A stretch of DNA of 59,074 nucleotides from Dehalococcoidia bacterium (GCA_020850615.1 JADZEI010000053.1:1-59074); one strand, 5' to 3'; shown: positions 17,148 to 25,738, counted from the stretch's first letter. The notes: generated by a model from the letters alone, not told the origin. Program-made: numbers and translations.

Positions 17148-17190
17148 CCCTCACCCCCTGCCCCTCTCCCGCTGCGGCGGGAGAGGGGAG
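17148..17190. repeat. CCCTCACC-type hairpin repeat
   Basis: This is the CCCTCACCCCCTGCCCCTC left arm followed by TCCCGCTGCGGCGGGAGAGGGG, which folds into a stable hairpin. Near-identical copies lie at 33985-34030, 34145-34190, 34806-34848, 40641-40680 and 40758-40800, with shorter pieces at about 17087 and 44030. All copies are intergenic. Confidence 0.85.
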
Positions 17191-17228
17191 ATCGCCTTTC
17201 GCTTTGGGCGGGCTGATATGCTGGTGGC

Positions 17229-17615
17229 ATGTCTGTGACGCTGCCGGCCCCGGCCATCCCTGCGCCGATCCGTGAGGAGCCGGAAGGAACGTATCGCGTT
17301 GGGCACACGAAGGTGCTGCTCGCGGCGTTCATCTGGGCGTACAACCACGAGTCGGACACAGCCGAGAAGCTTCACGATGCGTGGCCGGTGGTGGAGCTGC
17401 CGCTGGTGTTTGCCGTGCTCGCGTACTACCACCAGAACCGGGCGGCGGTGGATACGTACGTGGAGCAGACGCGCCTGGAGCAGGAGCGGTTTGTGGAGGA
17501 GCAGAAGCGGCTGCACCCGCAGGACGAGCTGATGGACCGGCTCCGTGCCCGCAAGTGGGCGAAGGACGCGGCGGCGGCAGCGAGTGAGCGGCATGATCCC
17601 GTGCCTCGCGGATGA
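17229..17615 (+). CDS. DUF433-like antitoxin
   Basis: This 128-residue protein contains RVGHTKVLLAAFIWAYNHESDTAEKLHDAWP near residues 22-53, the short segment typical of DUF433 proteins, which resemble winged-helix DNA binders. LPLVFAVLAYYHQNRAAVDTYVEQ follows. The downstream gene encodes a DUF5615-type PIN-like protein and overlaps it by 23 bases, the usual arrangement of VapB45/VapC45-like pairs. It is therefore probably the antitoxin and a repressor of the pair. No clear ribosome binding site was seen at the chosen ATG. Confidence 0.75.
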   Translation: MSVTLPAPAIPAPIREEPEGTYRVGHTKVLLAAFIWAYNHESDTAEKLHDAWPVVELPLVFAVLAYYHQNRAAVDTYVEQTRLEQERFVEEQKRLHPQDELMDRLRARKWAKDAAAAASERHDPVPRG

Positions 17616-17940
17616 GGGATTCCACGCCGCTATAACCGACGCAATCCGCGCTCGCGGCGTGGACATCGTCACGGTGCAGGAGGCGGGGCTTTCATCGGCG
17701 ACCGACGAGGCGGTGCTGGACTTCGCCGGAAAGAACGGCCGCCTGGCGCTCACGCACGACAAGGCCACGCTAGTCGGGACGGCGTGGGAGCGCGTGCGCG
17801 CGGGCCTGCCCATGCCCGGCGTCGTCCATGTCCCGTGGGGTGCTGCCCTGGGACCCGCGATCGAAGAGGTGCTCTGCATCGTGGAGTGTGGCTACCCGGA
17901 CGAAGTGGACGGGCAGGTGCTGTACGTGACCTCGGCGTAG
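17593..17940 (+). CDS. DUF5615 PIN-like toxin
   Basis: This 115-residue product begins MIPCLADEGFHAAITDAIRARG and contains LALTHDKATL at about residues 50-60. The N-terminal acidic residue in LADE and the mid-protein (T/V)xD match the Mut7-C/DUF5615 branch of the PIN nuclease fold, in which acidic residues bind metal to cut RNA. The start lies 23 bases inside the DUF433 gene, indicating translational coupling. An in-frame GTG three codons earlier is an alternative start. The toxin role is inferred from family and pairing. Confidence 0.75.
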   Translation: MIPCLADEGFHAAITDAIRARGVDIVTVQEAGLSSATDEAVLDFAGKNGRLALTHDKATLVGTAWERVRAGLPMPGVVHVPWGAALGPAIEEVLCIVECGYPDEVDGQVLYVTSA

Positions 17941-17970
17941 GACCCGCACTAGACGGGGGAACCGGGGTGC

Positions 17971-18095
17971 GGCCCTGCCCTCCCTGACGGGTCGGGCTAC
18001 TGATTGGCGGCCGTGCGCGGCGAGGTGCCTTCGGTGTGGCAGCCGTTTGGCTGGCGCGCCGCCGAGGCTGGGCTCGGCGGACTACCGCTGCGCGG
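17971..18095. repeat. Composite GC-palindrome repeat island, short form
   Basis: It contains CTGCCCTCCCTGACGGGTCG followed by GGCTAC (also at about 19958-19980 and, inverted, near 57452-57480). After that comes the module TGGCTGGCGCGCCGCCGAGG...CTCGGCGGACTACCGCTGCG at 18048-18095, which recurs at 25622, 44129, 46880, 47119 and 57171. The intergenic space from 17941 to 18157 holds nothing else. Confidence 0.75.
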
Positions 18096-18157
18096 CTGGG
18101 GCGGCGCGGATGTGGAGCCCTTACGCGGGTATCACGCGGGGCGGGTAGACTGCGCGC

Positions 18158-19342
18158 GTGGTCAGGGGGTTGCTGGGGACGCTGTGCGTGTGGCTCTTCG
18201 GGGCGATGGCGCTGCGGGCGGTCGTCATCCCGCCGGAGCAGTGCGGCCCGATCGCGCCCACGGAGGCGCGCGTCGCGGCGCGGGCGGCGGCGGCGTGGAT
18301 CGAGCGCAACCAGTACGACGACGGTTCGTACGTGTACGAATACAACGCGGATACGAACGTGGAGCCGGGCGGATACAACGTGGTGCGGCACGCGGGCGTG
18401 ACGATGTCGCTCTACCAGCTGGCGGCGAAGGGCGACCTGAGCGTGCTGCCGGCGGCGGACCGCGGGCTGGCGTTCATGCAGGCGAACCTGTACCGGTCGG
18501 AGGACTGGGCGGCGTTCCAGGACCCGCGCGGCGGGCAGCTCAAGCTCGGGGCGAGCGCGCTGATGCTCGTGAGCCTGGAGCACCGGCGGATCGCGACGGG
18601 CGATCGGCAGCACGACGAGCTCATGCGCGAGGTCGGCCGCTTCCTGCTGGAGCTGCAGCTGCCCGATGGCGCGTTCCTCGAGCTGTACGACCAGCCGAGC
18701 GGCGCACCGGTGCCGGACCGGCGTTCGAAGTACGCGACGGGGGAGGCGTTCTGGGGGCTCGCGCTGCTGCACGAGGCGTTCCCGGGCGAGGGCTGGGACG
18801 TGCCGACCAAGAAGGTGGCGGATTACCTCTCGCTCTACCGGGACGAGGTGGAGGACCAGAAGTTCCCGCCGTGGGCGGACCAGTGGGCCGCCTATGGGCT
18901 GGCCGAGATGGCGGAGTGGCCGCCGAGCGACGACAACATCGCCTATGCGCGGCGGCTGGCGGACCGGTTCGGCTTCCTGGTGCGGGCAGAATCGCAGCGG
19001 ACGACGAGCTGGTGGTCGAAGCTGATCCATGGGCGGCAGGCGCGGGCGGCGGGCGCCGGGACGTGGGTCGAAGCGCTGACATCGCTGCACCACCTGGCCT
19101 CGGTGGACCCGCGCATGGCGGACGTGCGTGAGGAGCTGGGCGACCGGGTGGAGTGCGGCGCGCAGATGCTCGCCGAGCGCCAGGTGGGCCCGGACGAGCT
19201 GAACGGGTATGACCGCCCCGACATCGCGGAAGGGGCGTGGTTCACGGAGGGCATTACACGCATGGACGACCAGCAGCACGCACTCTCGGGGCTCCTCCTG
19301 AGCGAGCCAATCCTCGCCGGGCGGGGGCGCGGGGACGAATGA
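18158..19342 (+). CDS. Exported protein with alpha/alpha-toroid-like fold, unknown function
   Basis: This 394-residue protein has an N-terminal hydrophobic segment (about residues 5-25). The body is helix-rich with repeated Trp/Gly/Ala patterns such as AAAWIERNQYDDGSYVYEY and KYATGEAFWGLALLHEAFPG. These recall the alpha/alpha toroids of terpene cyclases and polysaccharide-acting enzymes (N-acylglucosamine epimerase-like or lyase-like). No catalytic motif could be assigned. Its stop overlaps the start of the MarC-like gene by 4 bases (ATGA), so the two form an operon. Confidence 0.6.
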   Translation: MVRGLLGTLCVWLFGAMALRAVVIPPEQCGPIAPTEARVAARAAAAWIERNQYDDGSYVYEYNADTNVEPGGYNVVRHAGVTMSLYQLAAKGDLSVLPAADRGLAFMQANLYRSEDWAAFQDPRGGQLKLGASALMLVSLEHRRIATGDRQHDELMREVGRFLLELQLPDGAFLELYDQPSGAPVPDRRSKYATGEAFWGLALLHEAFPGEGWDVPTKKVADYLSLYRDEVEDQKFPPWADQWAAYGLAEMAEWPPSDDNIAYARRLADRFGFLVRAESQRTTSWWSKLIHGRQARAAGAGTWVEALTSLHHLASVDPRMADVREELGDRVECGAQMLAERQVGPDELNGYDRPDIAEGAWFTEGITRMDDQQHALSGLLLSEPILAGRGRGDE

Positions 19343-19911
19343 GCGACTATCTCCGCCTGCTGCTGATCTTCGCCGTCGTGATCAACCCGCTCGCCGTGCG
19401 AGTAGCGTTCGAACCGTGGCGCGAGCGGCTGGACCGGCGGGAGCTGCCCGCGGTGGCCGGCGTCGGCGCCGCGGTCGCGGCGGTGCTGCTCGGGCTGGCC
19501 GCGGTCATCGCCGCGGACCTGCTGGACTTCCTCGACGTAGCGCCGGAGACGTTCCGGATCGCGGCGGGCATCGTAATGGCGACGAGCGCGGTGCTGGCGG
19601 TGTGGCGTGGCCGGGCGGGGGCGACGCTGGTGCCGGGTGAATCGCGGTCGTGGCAGGCGGGCGTGTTCCCTCTGGGGTTGCCGCTGCTGGCCGGGCCGGC
19701 GGGGCTCGTGGCCGCGATGACGTACGGGATCGATGACGGCGAGGTGAAGGCGTGGGCGGCGGCGGTGCCGTGGCTGGCCGTGGGCGCGGCGCTGGCCCTG
19801 GTCGAGCTCACCCGCTGGACCGCGGCGGCGGATGCGGTAGCGCGCGTGTGTGGCGCGCTGCTGGTGGTGGTGTCGGCGGGGCTGATCGTGGAGGGGGTAA
19901 GGGACATCTAG
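19339..19911 (+). CDS. MarC-like integral membrane protein
   Basis: This 190-residue protein has about six hydrophobic segments across its whole length. The start MSDYLRLLLIFAVVINPLAV and the segment LDVAPETFRIAAGIVMATSAVLAVW resemble the first and third helices of the MarC/YhcE family. Those proteins have unknown transport-like roles, and the link to multiple antibiotic resistance has been questioned. It is translationally coupled to the upstream exported protein gene (ATGA overlap). Confidence 0.7.
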   Translation: MSDYLRLLLIFAVVINPLAVRVAFEPWRERLDRRELPAVAGVGAAVAAVLLGLAAVIAADLLDFLDVAPETFRIAAGIVMATSAVLAVWRGRAGATLVPGESRSWQAGVFPLGLPLLAGPAGLVAAMTYGIDDGEVKAWAAAVPWLAVGAALALVELTRWTAAADAVARVCGALLVVVSAGLIVEGVRDI

Positions 19912-20000
19912 CCGGTGCGCGCTGGCGCGGGGCGGTGGTGCGGGGGCGCGGCCCTGCCCTCCCTCACGGGTCGGGCTAGTGATGCCTGGGCCCGGGCGTG

Positions 20001-20097
20001 GAGCCGAGGGCCGACGGGGCCGACAGCTGGGAGCCGACAGCCAAGAGCCAAGAGCCAAGAGCCAACAGCCAAGAGCCGAGGGCCGACAGCCGACAGC
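20001..20097. repeat. Long 7-bp tandem tract (NAGCCRA family)
   Basis: About thirteen consecutive heptamers run through this segment: GAGCCGA, GGGCCGA, CAGCTGG, GAGCCGA, CAGCCAA, GAGCCAA (three times), CAGCCAA, GAGCCGA, GGGCCGA, CAGCCGA. A 9-base unit breaks the period once. It lies about 100 bases upstream of the bactofilin-like gene and downstream of the MarC-like gene. Confidence 0.88.
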
Positions 20098-20195
20098 AAC
20101 TTGGAACGTCCGAACCAGTGGAACGGACCTCGTGGCCCTGCGGGGATTCCGTGCAGGGAGAGACCCTGTGGGTATCCCGGCATGGAGGTCCGGCC

Positions 20196-21131
20196 ATGAA
20201 ACGCGTGTTGCTCGTCCTTGTGGCGGCGTTCGCTGCCCTCCTCCCAGCCACCGCTTTCGCGGACGGTGAGGCCAATGACACGGATGGCTTCGCCCTGCGC
20301 GTGGGCGGCGACTACCACCTCCCGGCAGGCACGATCGTCGAATCGCTGGTCGTCATCGACGGCGATGCGATCGTCGACGGCCGGGTCACTGACACCCTGT
20401 TCGTCATCAACGGCGACGCGCTGATCCGCGGCAGCGTCGGGGGCGACACCACCATCATCCGCGGGAGCCTCGAGGTCATGGCAGCCGGCATGGTTGATGA
20501 CGTGTCGCTGATCCGGAGCGACCTGCACGAGCACCAGGGCGCGCGGATCACGGGCGACGTGGACCGAACGAGCGCCTGGTTCTGGCCGGGGGGCGTGTTC
20601 CTCGGGATCCTGTTCCTCCTCGGTGCCGCGGTTGCGGTGATGCTCGGCGGGCTGCTGTTCGCGGCCGTGGGCGGGCGCCAGCTGGCCACCGCGGCAGCCT
20701 CGATGGGGCAGGCGCCGGGCGCGACCATCGCCTGGGGGCTGGGCGTGGCGCTCGGGCTGCCGCTGCTCGCGGCGGCGCTGATGGCGACGCTGATCGGCAT
20801 CCCGGCCGGGCTCGCGGTGCTGTTCATGGGCATCCCCGTCGTGGGGTACCTGGGCTACGTCGTCGCGGGCGCGTGGGTCGGGATGCTCGTGCTCGGACGG
20901 ACCGGCCGGGCGGCGGAGCTGCGGCACCCGTTCGCGGAAGTCGCGCTGGGGCTGCTGATCCTCCAATTCGTGGCGATCATCCCCGGTGTCGCGTTCCTCG
21001 CGTTCATCGTGCTCGGCACGTGGGGCGCGGGTGCGCTGGCGCGGATGGCGTGGATCGCCGCGCGGCCGCAGCGGGCGGCGCCTGCACTCCCGGCGACGCC
21101 GGCGGCCGGCGGGCTCGCCAACCCAACCTGA
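20196..21131 (+). CDS. Bactofilin-like beta-helix membrane protein
   Basis: This 311-residue protein has a signal peptide (residues 1-23, ending AFA). From about residue 30 to 125 there is a repeating valine/glycine/aspartate pattern (VVIDGDAIVDGRVTDTLFVINGDALIRG) typical of the beta-helix of bactofilin or polymer-forming cytoskeletal proteins. About four membrane helices follow between roughly 130 and 285. Such proteins are common in Chloroflexi and of unknown function. It may form a membrane-attached scaffold on the outside. ATG 20196 is preceded by GGAGG at 20184-20188. An intrinsic terminator follows. Confidence 0.75.
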   Translation: MKRVLLVLVAAFAALLPATAFADGEANDTDGFALRVGGDYHLPAGTIVESLVVIDGDAIVDGRVTDTLFVINGDALIRGSVGGDTTIIRGSLEVMAAGMVDDVSLIRSDLHEHQGARITGDVDRTSAWFWPGGVFLGILFLLGAAVAVMLGGLLFAAVGGRQLATAAASMGQAPGATIAWGLGVALGLPLLAAALMATLIGIPAGLAVLFMGIPVVGYLGYVVAGAWVGMLVLGRTGRAAELRHPFAEVALGLLILQFVAIIPGVAFLAFIVLGTWGAGALARMAWIAARPQRAAPALPATPAAGGLANPT

Positions 21132-21156
21132 CCCGCGGCGGTCCGCGGGAAACGAA

Positions 21157-21183
21157 GAGAGCGCCCTGACGGGCGCTCTCTTT
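21157..21183 (+). terminator. Intrinsic terminator
   Basis: GAGAGCGCCC (21157-21166) and GGGCGCTCTC (21171-21180) form a perfect 10-base-pair stem over a TGAC loop, followed by TTT. It ends the bactofilin-like transcript and, being symmetric, may also serve the convergent CAWC gene. Confidence 0.85.
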
Positions 21184-21202
21184 CGGCCTGTCCGGCGGTG
21201 GG

Positions 21203-21409
21203 TCACCACCAGGAGAAGAGATGCTTGCCGCGTTCGGCGCCGGGGGCGGTCGCTTGCGGCGGCGGTTCGGATTCGAGCCGGGCTTCGAGCTCGGCGGCGA
21301 CGGTTGGGAGGCAGGTTTCGCAGAGCCCGTGCGAGATACCGGTATCCCCCCACTGGATGACGCGCCTGCACCAGGCGCAGAAGATGGTCGGTTGCCTTTG
21401 CCCGGACAT
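21203..21409 (-). CDS. Small CAWC/SHGxCxxC zinc-binding protein
   Basis: This 68-residue protein contains FCAWCRRVIQWGDTGISHGLCETC near residues 10-33. Two Cys pairs are separated by SHG, the same zinc-ribbon-like motif found at the C-termini of some sensor proteins. Here it stands almost alone, followed by an acidic tail. A homologous mini-protein lies at 56921-57097. ATG at 21409 is preceded by GGAG at 7 bases and chosen over the ATG at 21427. Zinc binding is inferred from the four cysteines; the function is unknown. Confidence 0.7.
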   Translation of the reverse strand: MSGQRQPTIFCAWCRRVIQWGDTGISHGLCETCLPTVAAELEARLESEPPPQATAPGAERGKHLFSWW

Positions 21410-21518
21410 GGATGTGCTCCCTTCCATGACGAACGCCGCTCCAGGCCCCGCGCTAGCAATAGATGTACGGCATGGGGGCGTGGGGGAACGAGTGCGGGTG
21501 GGTGGCGATTGCGTGAAA

Positions 21519-21572
21519 GTGCTGAGTGCTGGGTGCTGTGGTCGTTCTCCGTTGGCCGTTGTCCGTTGTCCG
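21519..21572. repeat. Two adjacent 7-bp tandem tracts
   Basis: GTGCTGA-GTGCTGG-GTGCTGT occupies 21519-21539, and a second unrelated unit, CCGTTGG-CCGTTGT-CCGTTGT, 21549-21569. Both keep a strict 7-base period. The gap from 21410 to 21817 holds no supported gene. A possible -10 box TATACT lies at 21671-21676, upstream of pdxT. Confidence 0.85.
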
Positions 21573-21817
21573 AGGGGCTGGTTGCTGGGGGGCGCGTGAG
21601 GTGCAAGGAGGGAGTGAGTAACGCAACGGGGGATTAACGTGGGTCACAGCGGGGGGCGTTTCGCATGTCCTATACTGGAAGCATCCATTCACGGGATGCC
21701 GCCACCTGGTGCTGAACGCGCCCTTGCCGCCGACACCCGCTCGCTTCGAATCTCTCTGCGCGCGCCGGTATGGAGCCGGCGTCACCGGTATGCATGACCC
21801 AAGCTGAACCCGTCCGA

Positions 21818-22711
21818 ATGAGCGTCGGCGTCCTTGCCCTCCAGGGGGACTTCCGGGAGCACCGCGAGATGCTCGACCGGATGGGCCACTACGCCTACGA
21901 GATCCGCAAGCCGGAGCAGCTGCGCGACCTCGACGCGCTGATCATCCCCGGCGGCGAAAGCACGACCATCGCGCGGCTGATCATCAGCAACAACTTCCAG
22001 GAGCCGCTGCGGGAGTTCTGTGCGAGCGGGCGGCCGGTGTGGGGCACGTGCGCCGGGGCGATCCTCCTGGCGAAGCACGTCGACCGGCTGGACCGGCCGG
22101 GCATCGAGACGATGGACATCTCGGTGGTGCGCAACGCCTTCGGGCGGCAGGTCGATAGCTTCGAAGCGGACCTCGAGATCAAGGGCGTGGAAGGCGGCCC
22201 CTTCCACGCGGTGTTCATCCGCGCGCCGCTGATCGACGCGGTACACCACCCGGCGGGGGCGATCGCGCGGCTGGAGGATGGGACCGTGGTCGCGGCCCGG
22301 CAGGACAACCTGCTCGCGACGTCGTTCCACCCGGAGCTGGACGACGACACGCGGCTGCACGAGTACTTCCTCTCGATCGGCCGGGGTATCCAGCCGCAGC
22401 CCCGGACGCTGCCGGAGGGCCTTTCGCACGCGATGGCGCCGTTCGTGGACGAAACAGGGCGGCTGACCGCGTGGCCGGTGAAGGAGCGCATCCAGCGCGA
22501 GGCGATCGCGTGGCTGGCGCACCGCTTCGAACACGGGCGGCACTACACGGAGGCGGAAGTGAACCGCGTGCTGGACGCGGCACACAGCTTCCACGACGCG
22601 GCGCTGCTCCGGCGGCTGCTGTACGAATGGGGCTACCTGGACCGGGAGCGCGACGGCTCACGGTACTGGCTCGCGGGGCCGCACGTGGCGGAGGACACCC
22701 ATGCGAGCTGA
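21818..22711 (+). CDS. pdxT: PdxT glutaminase fused to a DUF2087 domain
   Basis: Residues 1-190 are the glutaminase subunit of pyridoxal 5'-phosphate synthase, which releases ammonia from glutamine for PdxS. GVLALQGDFREHREML and IIPGGESTTIARL are diagnostic. The triad is Cys78 (GTCAGAI), His171 and Glu173 (HPEL). From about residue 213 to 287 a DUF2087-type segment follows (GRLTAWPVKERIQREAIAWL to GYLDRERDGSRYWLA), a small winged-helix-like domain usually seen in regulators. This makes the protein about 100 residues longer than normal PdxT. No pdxS is nearby. ATG 21818 gives the canonical N-terminus; 21794 is an alternative. It overlaps the next gene by 11 bases. Confidence 0.88.
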   Translation: MSVGVLALQGDFREHREMLDRMGHYAYEIRKPEQLRDLDALIIPGGESTTIARLIISNNFQEPLREFCASGRPVWGTCAGAILLAKHVDRLDRPGIETMDISVVRNAFGRQVDSFEADLEIKGVEGGPFHAVFIRAPLIDAVHHPAGAIARLEDGTVVAARQDNLLATSFHPELDDDTRLHEYFLSIGRGIQPQPRTLPEGLSHAMAPFVDETGRLTAWPVKERIQREAIAWLAHRFEHGRHYTEAEVNRVLDAAHSFHDAALLRRLLYEWGYLDRERDGSRYWLAGPHVAEDTHAS

Positions 22712-23612
22712 GCCGCTGAGCCCGATCGATGCGGCGACGCTCTGGCCGCAGATGCACCGCCTGACGACCGAGGTGATCGCGACGCGCGCGGGGGAGAACC
22801 TGCTGCTGCGCTCGGGACTGGCGGCGACGGGCCTTTCGCGGCTGCCGCGGCTCCCGCGGACGATCGTGCTCGGGCTGAAACGGGGGCTGGGGTACCGGGG
22901 GGTGGTCATCGTGCGGGAGCTCGCGGGCGGGGCCGGCTGGGAGGCGGTGTCGCTGCGGATCGCGCGGGAGAAGGACGACGAGGCGGTCGCGGAGCTGCTC
23001 GCAGACGCCGGGCACGAGGTGGCGCAACGCGGCGGGCGGACGCTCTATCTGCGCTACGCCGAGGGTTCGCCCCACCGCGAGGCGATCCGCAAGGCCGGGC
23101 TGATGGCGTACCGGCTCGAACAGCTCTACGCGCTGCCGCTTTCGGCGCTGAGCCGGGAGGTGCCCTACCGGGCGGCGACACGGGCCGACCGGCACGGGAT
23201 CTTCCGCCTGTATTGCCGGTCCACGCCGGAGCACATCCGCCGGAGCGAGGCGCCGACCCAGCAGGACTGGCGCGCGGTGCTCGATTCGTACGACTGCGAG
23301 CGGGAGTTCGTGTTCGAACACGAAGGCGCGGCTGCCGGCTGGGTGGGCATCGGCGAACGGGAAGCGCGGACCATGATCGAAACCGCCATCGAGGGCCTGG
23401 CGGCGGCGACCCTGGACCTGGTCGAGATGCAGGCGCCGCGGCATGCGGTGCTGGTGCTGGGTGAAGACCAGCTGGCCCTCGAACACGATGTCTTCGCGCG
23501 GGGCTACACTGCATTAGGGGTGCGTGTGCTGTGCGCGAGGAGGCTCGCCCTGCTCAACCCGCTCAAGGAGGTCAAGGCGGTACCGGCCGAATCCCTGGCC
23601 CTGCCGCAATAG
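22701..23612 (+). CDS. GNAT-superfamily acetyltransferase-like protein
   Basis: This 303-residue protein has segments typical of GNAT folds: FEHEGAAAGWVGIGEREARTMIET in the central sheet and DLVEMQAPRHAVLVLGEDQLALEHDVFARGYTALG at the C-terminus. The acetyl-CoA loop (Q/RxxGxG/A) is not obvious, so it may be a degenerate member. It is coupled to pdxT by an 11-base overlap and followed almost directly by the R3H ATPase gene, which suggests one operon. The substrate is unknown. Confidence 0.6.
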   Translation: MRAEPLSPIDAATLWPQMHRLTTEVIATRAGENLLLRSGLAATGLSRLPRLPRTIVLGLKRGLGYRGVVIVRELAGGAGWEAVSLRIAREKDDEAVAELLADAGHEVAQRGGRTLYLRYAEGSPHREAIRKAGLMAYRLEQLYALPLSALSREVPYRAATRADRHGIFRLYCRSTPEHIRRSEAPTQQDWRAVLDSYDCEREFVFEHEGAAAGWVGIGEREARTMIETAIEGLAAATLDLVEMQAPRHAVLVLGEDQLALEHDVFARGYTALGVRVLCARRLALLNPLKEVKAVPAESLALPQ

Positions 23613-23629
23613 CCGTGACCGAAGACGAC

Positions 23630-25318
23630 ATGCTGCTACCTGTCCCCGAACAGATCGTTACCGACGACCTCGACCTGTTGCTCGACGCGCTGCCGCCGCA
23701 CATCTGCGAGGTGTTGCGCGAAGAGGGGCGCCGCGAGGGCCTGCTCGAAGTGGTGATGGACCTGGGCCGCCTGCCAGAGGCGCGCTACCCTGGCCGCGAA
23801 GTCGTGCTCGCGCACACCGAGGTGACCGAGGCGGACATCGCCTACGTGATCGACCACATCGGCGAGTTCGGGCTCGACAACCGCGCCGGGATCGAGCGGA
23901 CGCTCCACCGGATCAGCTGCATCCGCAACCGGCGGGGCAAGGTGGTCGGGCTCACCTGCCGCATCGGGCGGGCGGTGTACGGCACCATCCGGGTGATCGA
24001 AGACCTGGTGCTCAGCGGCAAGAGCATCCTCTTCCTCGGGCGGCCGGGCGTCGGCAAGACGACGATGCTGCGCGAAGTGGCTCGCGTGCTGGCGGACGAC
24101 GCGAACAAGCGCGTGATCATCGTCGACACGTCGAACGAAATCGGCGGCGACGGGGACGTGCCCCACCCGGCGATCGGCGGGGCGCGGCGGATGCAGGTGG
24201 CGACGCCGCCGATGCAGCACGCGGTGATGATCGAGGCGGTGGAGAACCACATGCCCGAAGTCATCGTGATCGACGAGATCGGGACGGAGCTGGAGGCGGC
24301 GGCGGCGCGCACGATCAACGAGCGCGGCGTCCAACTGGTCGGGACGGCGCACGGCAACTCGCTCGAGAACCTGATGCTGAACCCGACACTTTCGGACCTC
24401 ATCGGCGGGATCCAGTCGGTGACGCTGGGGGACGAGGAGGCGCGGCGGCGGGGGACGCAGAAGTCGATCCTCGAGCGGAAGGCGCCGCCGACGTTCGACG
24501 TGATCGTGGAGATCCAGAGCTGGGCGCGCGTTTCGGTGCACCCGAACGTGGCCGACACGGTCGACGCGCTGCTGCGCGGATACGATGCGCCGCCGGAGCT
24601 GCGCCAGCTGAGCGCGAGCGGCCGGATCGAGATCGTCGAGCAGGCGGAGAGCGACGAGGACGAGGTTGGCGAGCGGTATCGCCCCACGCGCGGCCCGGTT
24701 TCGCAGGCGTCGTGGGAGCTCGGCCACCGGCGTGGTGGTGGCCATGTACGGGAGGAGCGGTCCGCGGCTGACATGCAGCAGCGCGACCGCGACCGGTTTC
24801 CCCGCGCCGAGCCCCAGGAAGCGGCGATAAAGATCTACCCCTTCGGCGTCTCGCGCGCGCGGCTGGACCAGGCGATCCGCTCGGTCGGCGTGAACGTGGA
24901 CATCGTGAACGACGCGCGGGACGCGGACGCGGTGGTGACCCTGCGGACGTACTACCGGCGGAAGCCGCCGGCGCTGCGCGAGGCGGAAGAGCGGAACCTG
25001 CCGATGTACGTGGTGAAGGCGAACACGGCGTTCCAGCTGGAGCAGGTGCTGATGCAGTTCCGCCGCGGCGAAAACGGCGAGGGCGGCGTGCGGCGCGACC
25101 CGATGGTCGACGTGTTCCGGGAGACGGAGGACGCGATCGCGCGGGTGATCAACGAGGGGCGGCCGATCGAGCTACCGCCGGCGAACAGCTACGTGCGGCG
25201 GGTGCAGCACCAGCTGGCGACTCGGTACAACCTGGCGAGCAAGAGCTCGGGCAAGGAGCCGCAGCGGCGGGTGAAGATCCTGCCGCTGGGGGCGACGGGG
25301 ACGGGCTTCGAGCGGTAG
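23630..25318 (+). CDS. SpoIIIAA/Ycf45-like AAA ATPase with R3H domain
   Basis: This 562-residue protein contains an ATPase domain with Walker A GRPGVGKTT (residues 137-145) and Walker B EVIVIDEIG near residue 205. VGTAHGNSLENLMLNPTLSD is characteristic of the Ycf45/stage III sporulation protein AA group. The C-terminal PANSYVRRVQHQLATRYNL holds the RxxxH motif of an R3H single-stranded nucleic-acid-binding domain. It may act in RNA or DNA handling; the role in non-sporulating bacteria is unknown. ATG 23630 and GTG 23615 are both possible starts. It ends an operon with pdxT and the GNAT-like gene. Confidence 0.88.
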   Translation: MLLPVPEQIVTDDLDLLLDALPPHICEVLREEGRREGLLEVVMDLGRLPEARYPGREVVLAHTEVTEADIAYVIDHIGEFGLDNRAGIERTLHRISCIRNRRGKVVGLTCRIGRAVYGTIRVIEDLVLSGKSILFLGRPGVGKTTMLREVARVLADDANKRVIIVDTSNEIGGDGDVPHPAIGGARRMQVATPPMQHAVMIEAVENHMPEVIVIDEIGTELEAAAARTINERGVQLVGTAHGNSLENLMLNPTLSDLIGGIQSVTLGDEEARRRGTQKSILERKAPPTFDVIVEIQSWARVSVHPNVADTVDALLRGYDAPPELRQLSASGRIEIVEQAESDEDEVGERYRPTRGPVSQASWELGHRRGGGHVREERSAADMQQRDRDRFPRAEPQEAAIKIYPFGVSRARLDQAIRSVGVNVDIVNDARDADAVVTLRTYYRRKPPALREAEERNLPMYVVKANTAFQLEQVLMQFRRGENGEGGVRRDPMVDVFRETEDAIARVINEGRPIELPPANSYVRRVQHQLATRYNLASKSSGKEPQRRVKILPLGATGTGFER

Positions 25319-25407
25319 GTTCGGGCGACGCATTCGCGGCCGCGAACGATTCACGGTCGCGATTCGTTTGAACGGGGCGGGCGGACGGGCTACGCTATTG
25401 GACGCGG

Positions 25408-25483
25408 GCCGCCTTAGCTCAGCTGGCAGAGCGGCGCTTTCGTAAAGCGTAGGTCCGGGGTTCGAGTCCCCGAGGCGGCTCCA
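25408..25483 (+). tRNA. tRNA-Thr (CGU)
   Basis: The full cloverleaf can be drawn. The acceptor stem is GCCGCCT/AGGCGGC, the D-arm TTAGCTCAGCTGGCAGAGC, the anticodon stem GCGCT with loop TTCGTAA (anticodon CGT), the T-arm CCGGGGTTCGAGTCCCCG, the discriminator T, and an encoded CCA at 25481-25483. The T-run after the CCA may help termination. Confidence 0.96.
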
Positions 25484-25495
25484 CTTTTTCCCCTG

Positions 25496-25510
25496 CTGTT
25501 GGCTGTTGGT
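25496..25510. repeat. Short 7-bp tandem tract after tRNA-Thr
   Basis: CTGTTGG is present twice in tandem, the complement of the CAGCCAA family seen in the T-box leader and at 20001-20097. It lies 13 bases after the tRNA. Confidence 0.65.
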
Positions 25511-25568
25511 GCATGCGAGCCCGGGCTGCGCACATGGCGGGCTGCCGCACGAAGATGGTCCTGAGAGG

Positions 25569-25738
25569 CCGGGCGGTTGCTGCGCCCGCCCTCGTTTTGG
25601 GGGGCTGCCGCGGGGCGTGCGTTTGGCTGGCGCGCCGCCGAGGCTGGGCTCGGCGGACTACCGCTGCGCGGCAACCGTCGCGGTCCGGCTGCCCCGGCTG
25701 TCCACCCCGGGATAACTGATGACCGACAACTGATAACC
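25569..25738. repeat. Composite GC-palindrome island plus GATAACT-type heptads
   Basis: The island holds a GCCGGGCGGTTGCTGCGCC module (25574-25597) and the TGGCTGGCGCGCC...CGGCGGACTACCGCTGCG module (25622-25672). A GGCTGCCCCGGCTGT stretch, shared with 29219-29234, follows. Four heptamers, GATAACT-GATGACC-GACAACT-GATAACC, lie at 25711-25738. There is no gene in the gap from 25484 to 25781. Confidence 0.75.

Noticed and set aside
20001-20097. CRISPR array
   Set aside because: Units of 7 bases run on directly without spacers, and no cas gene is present.
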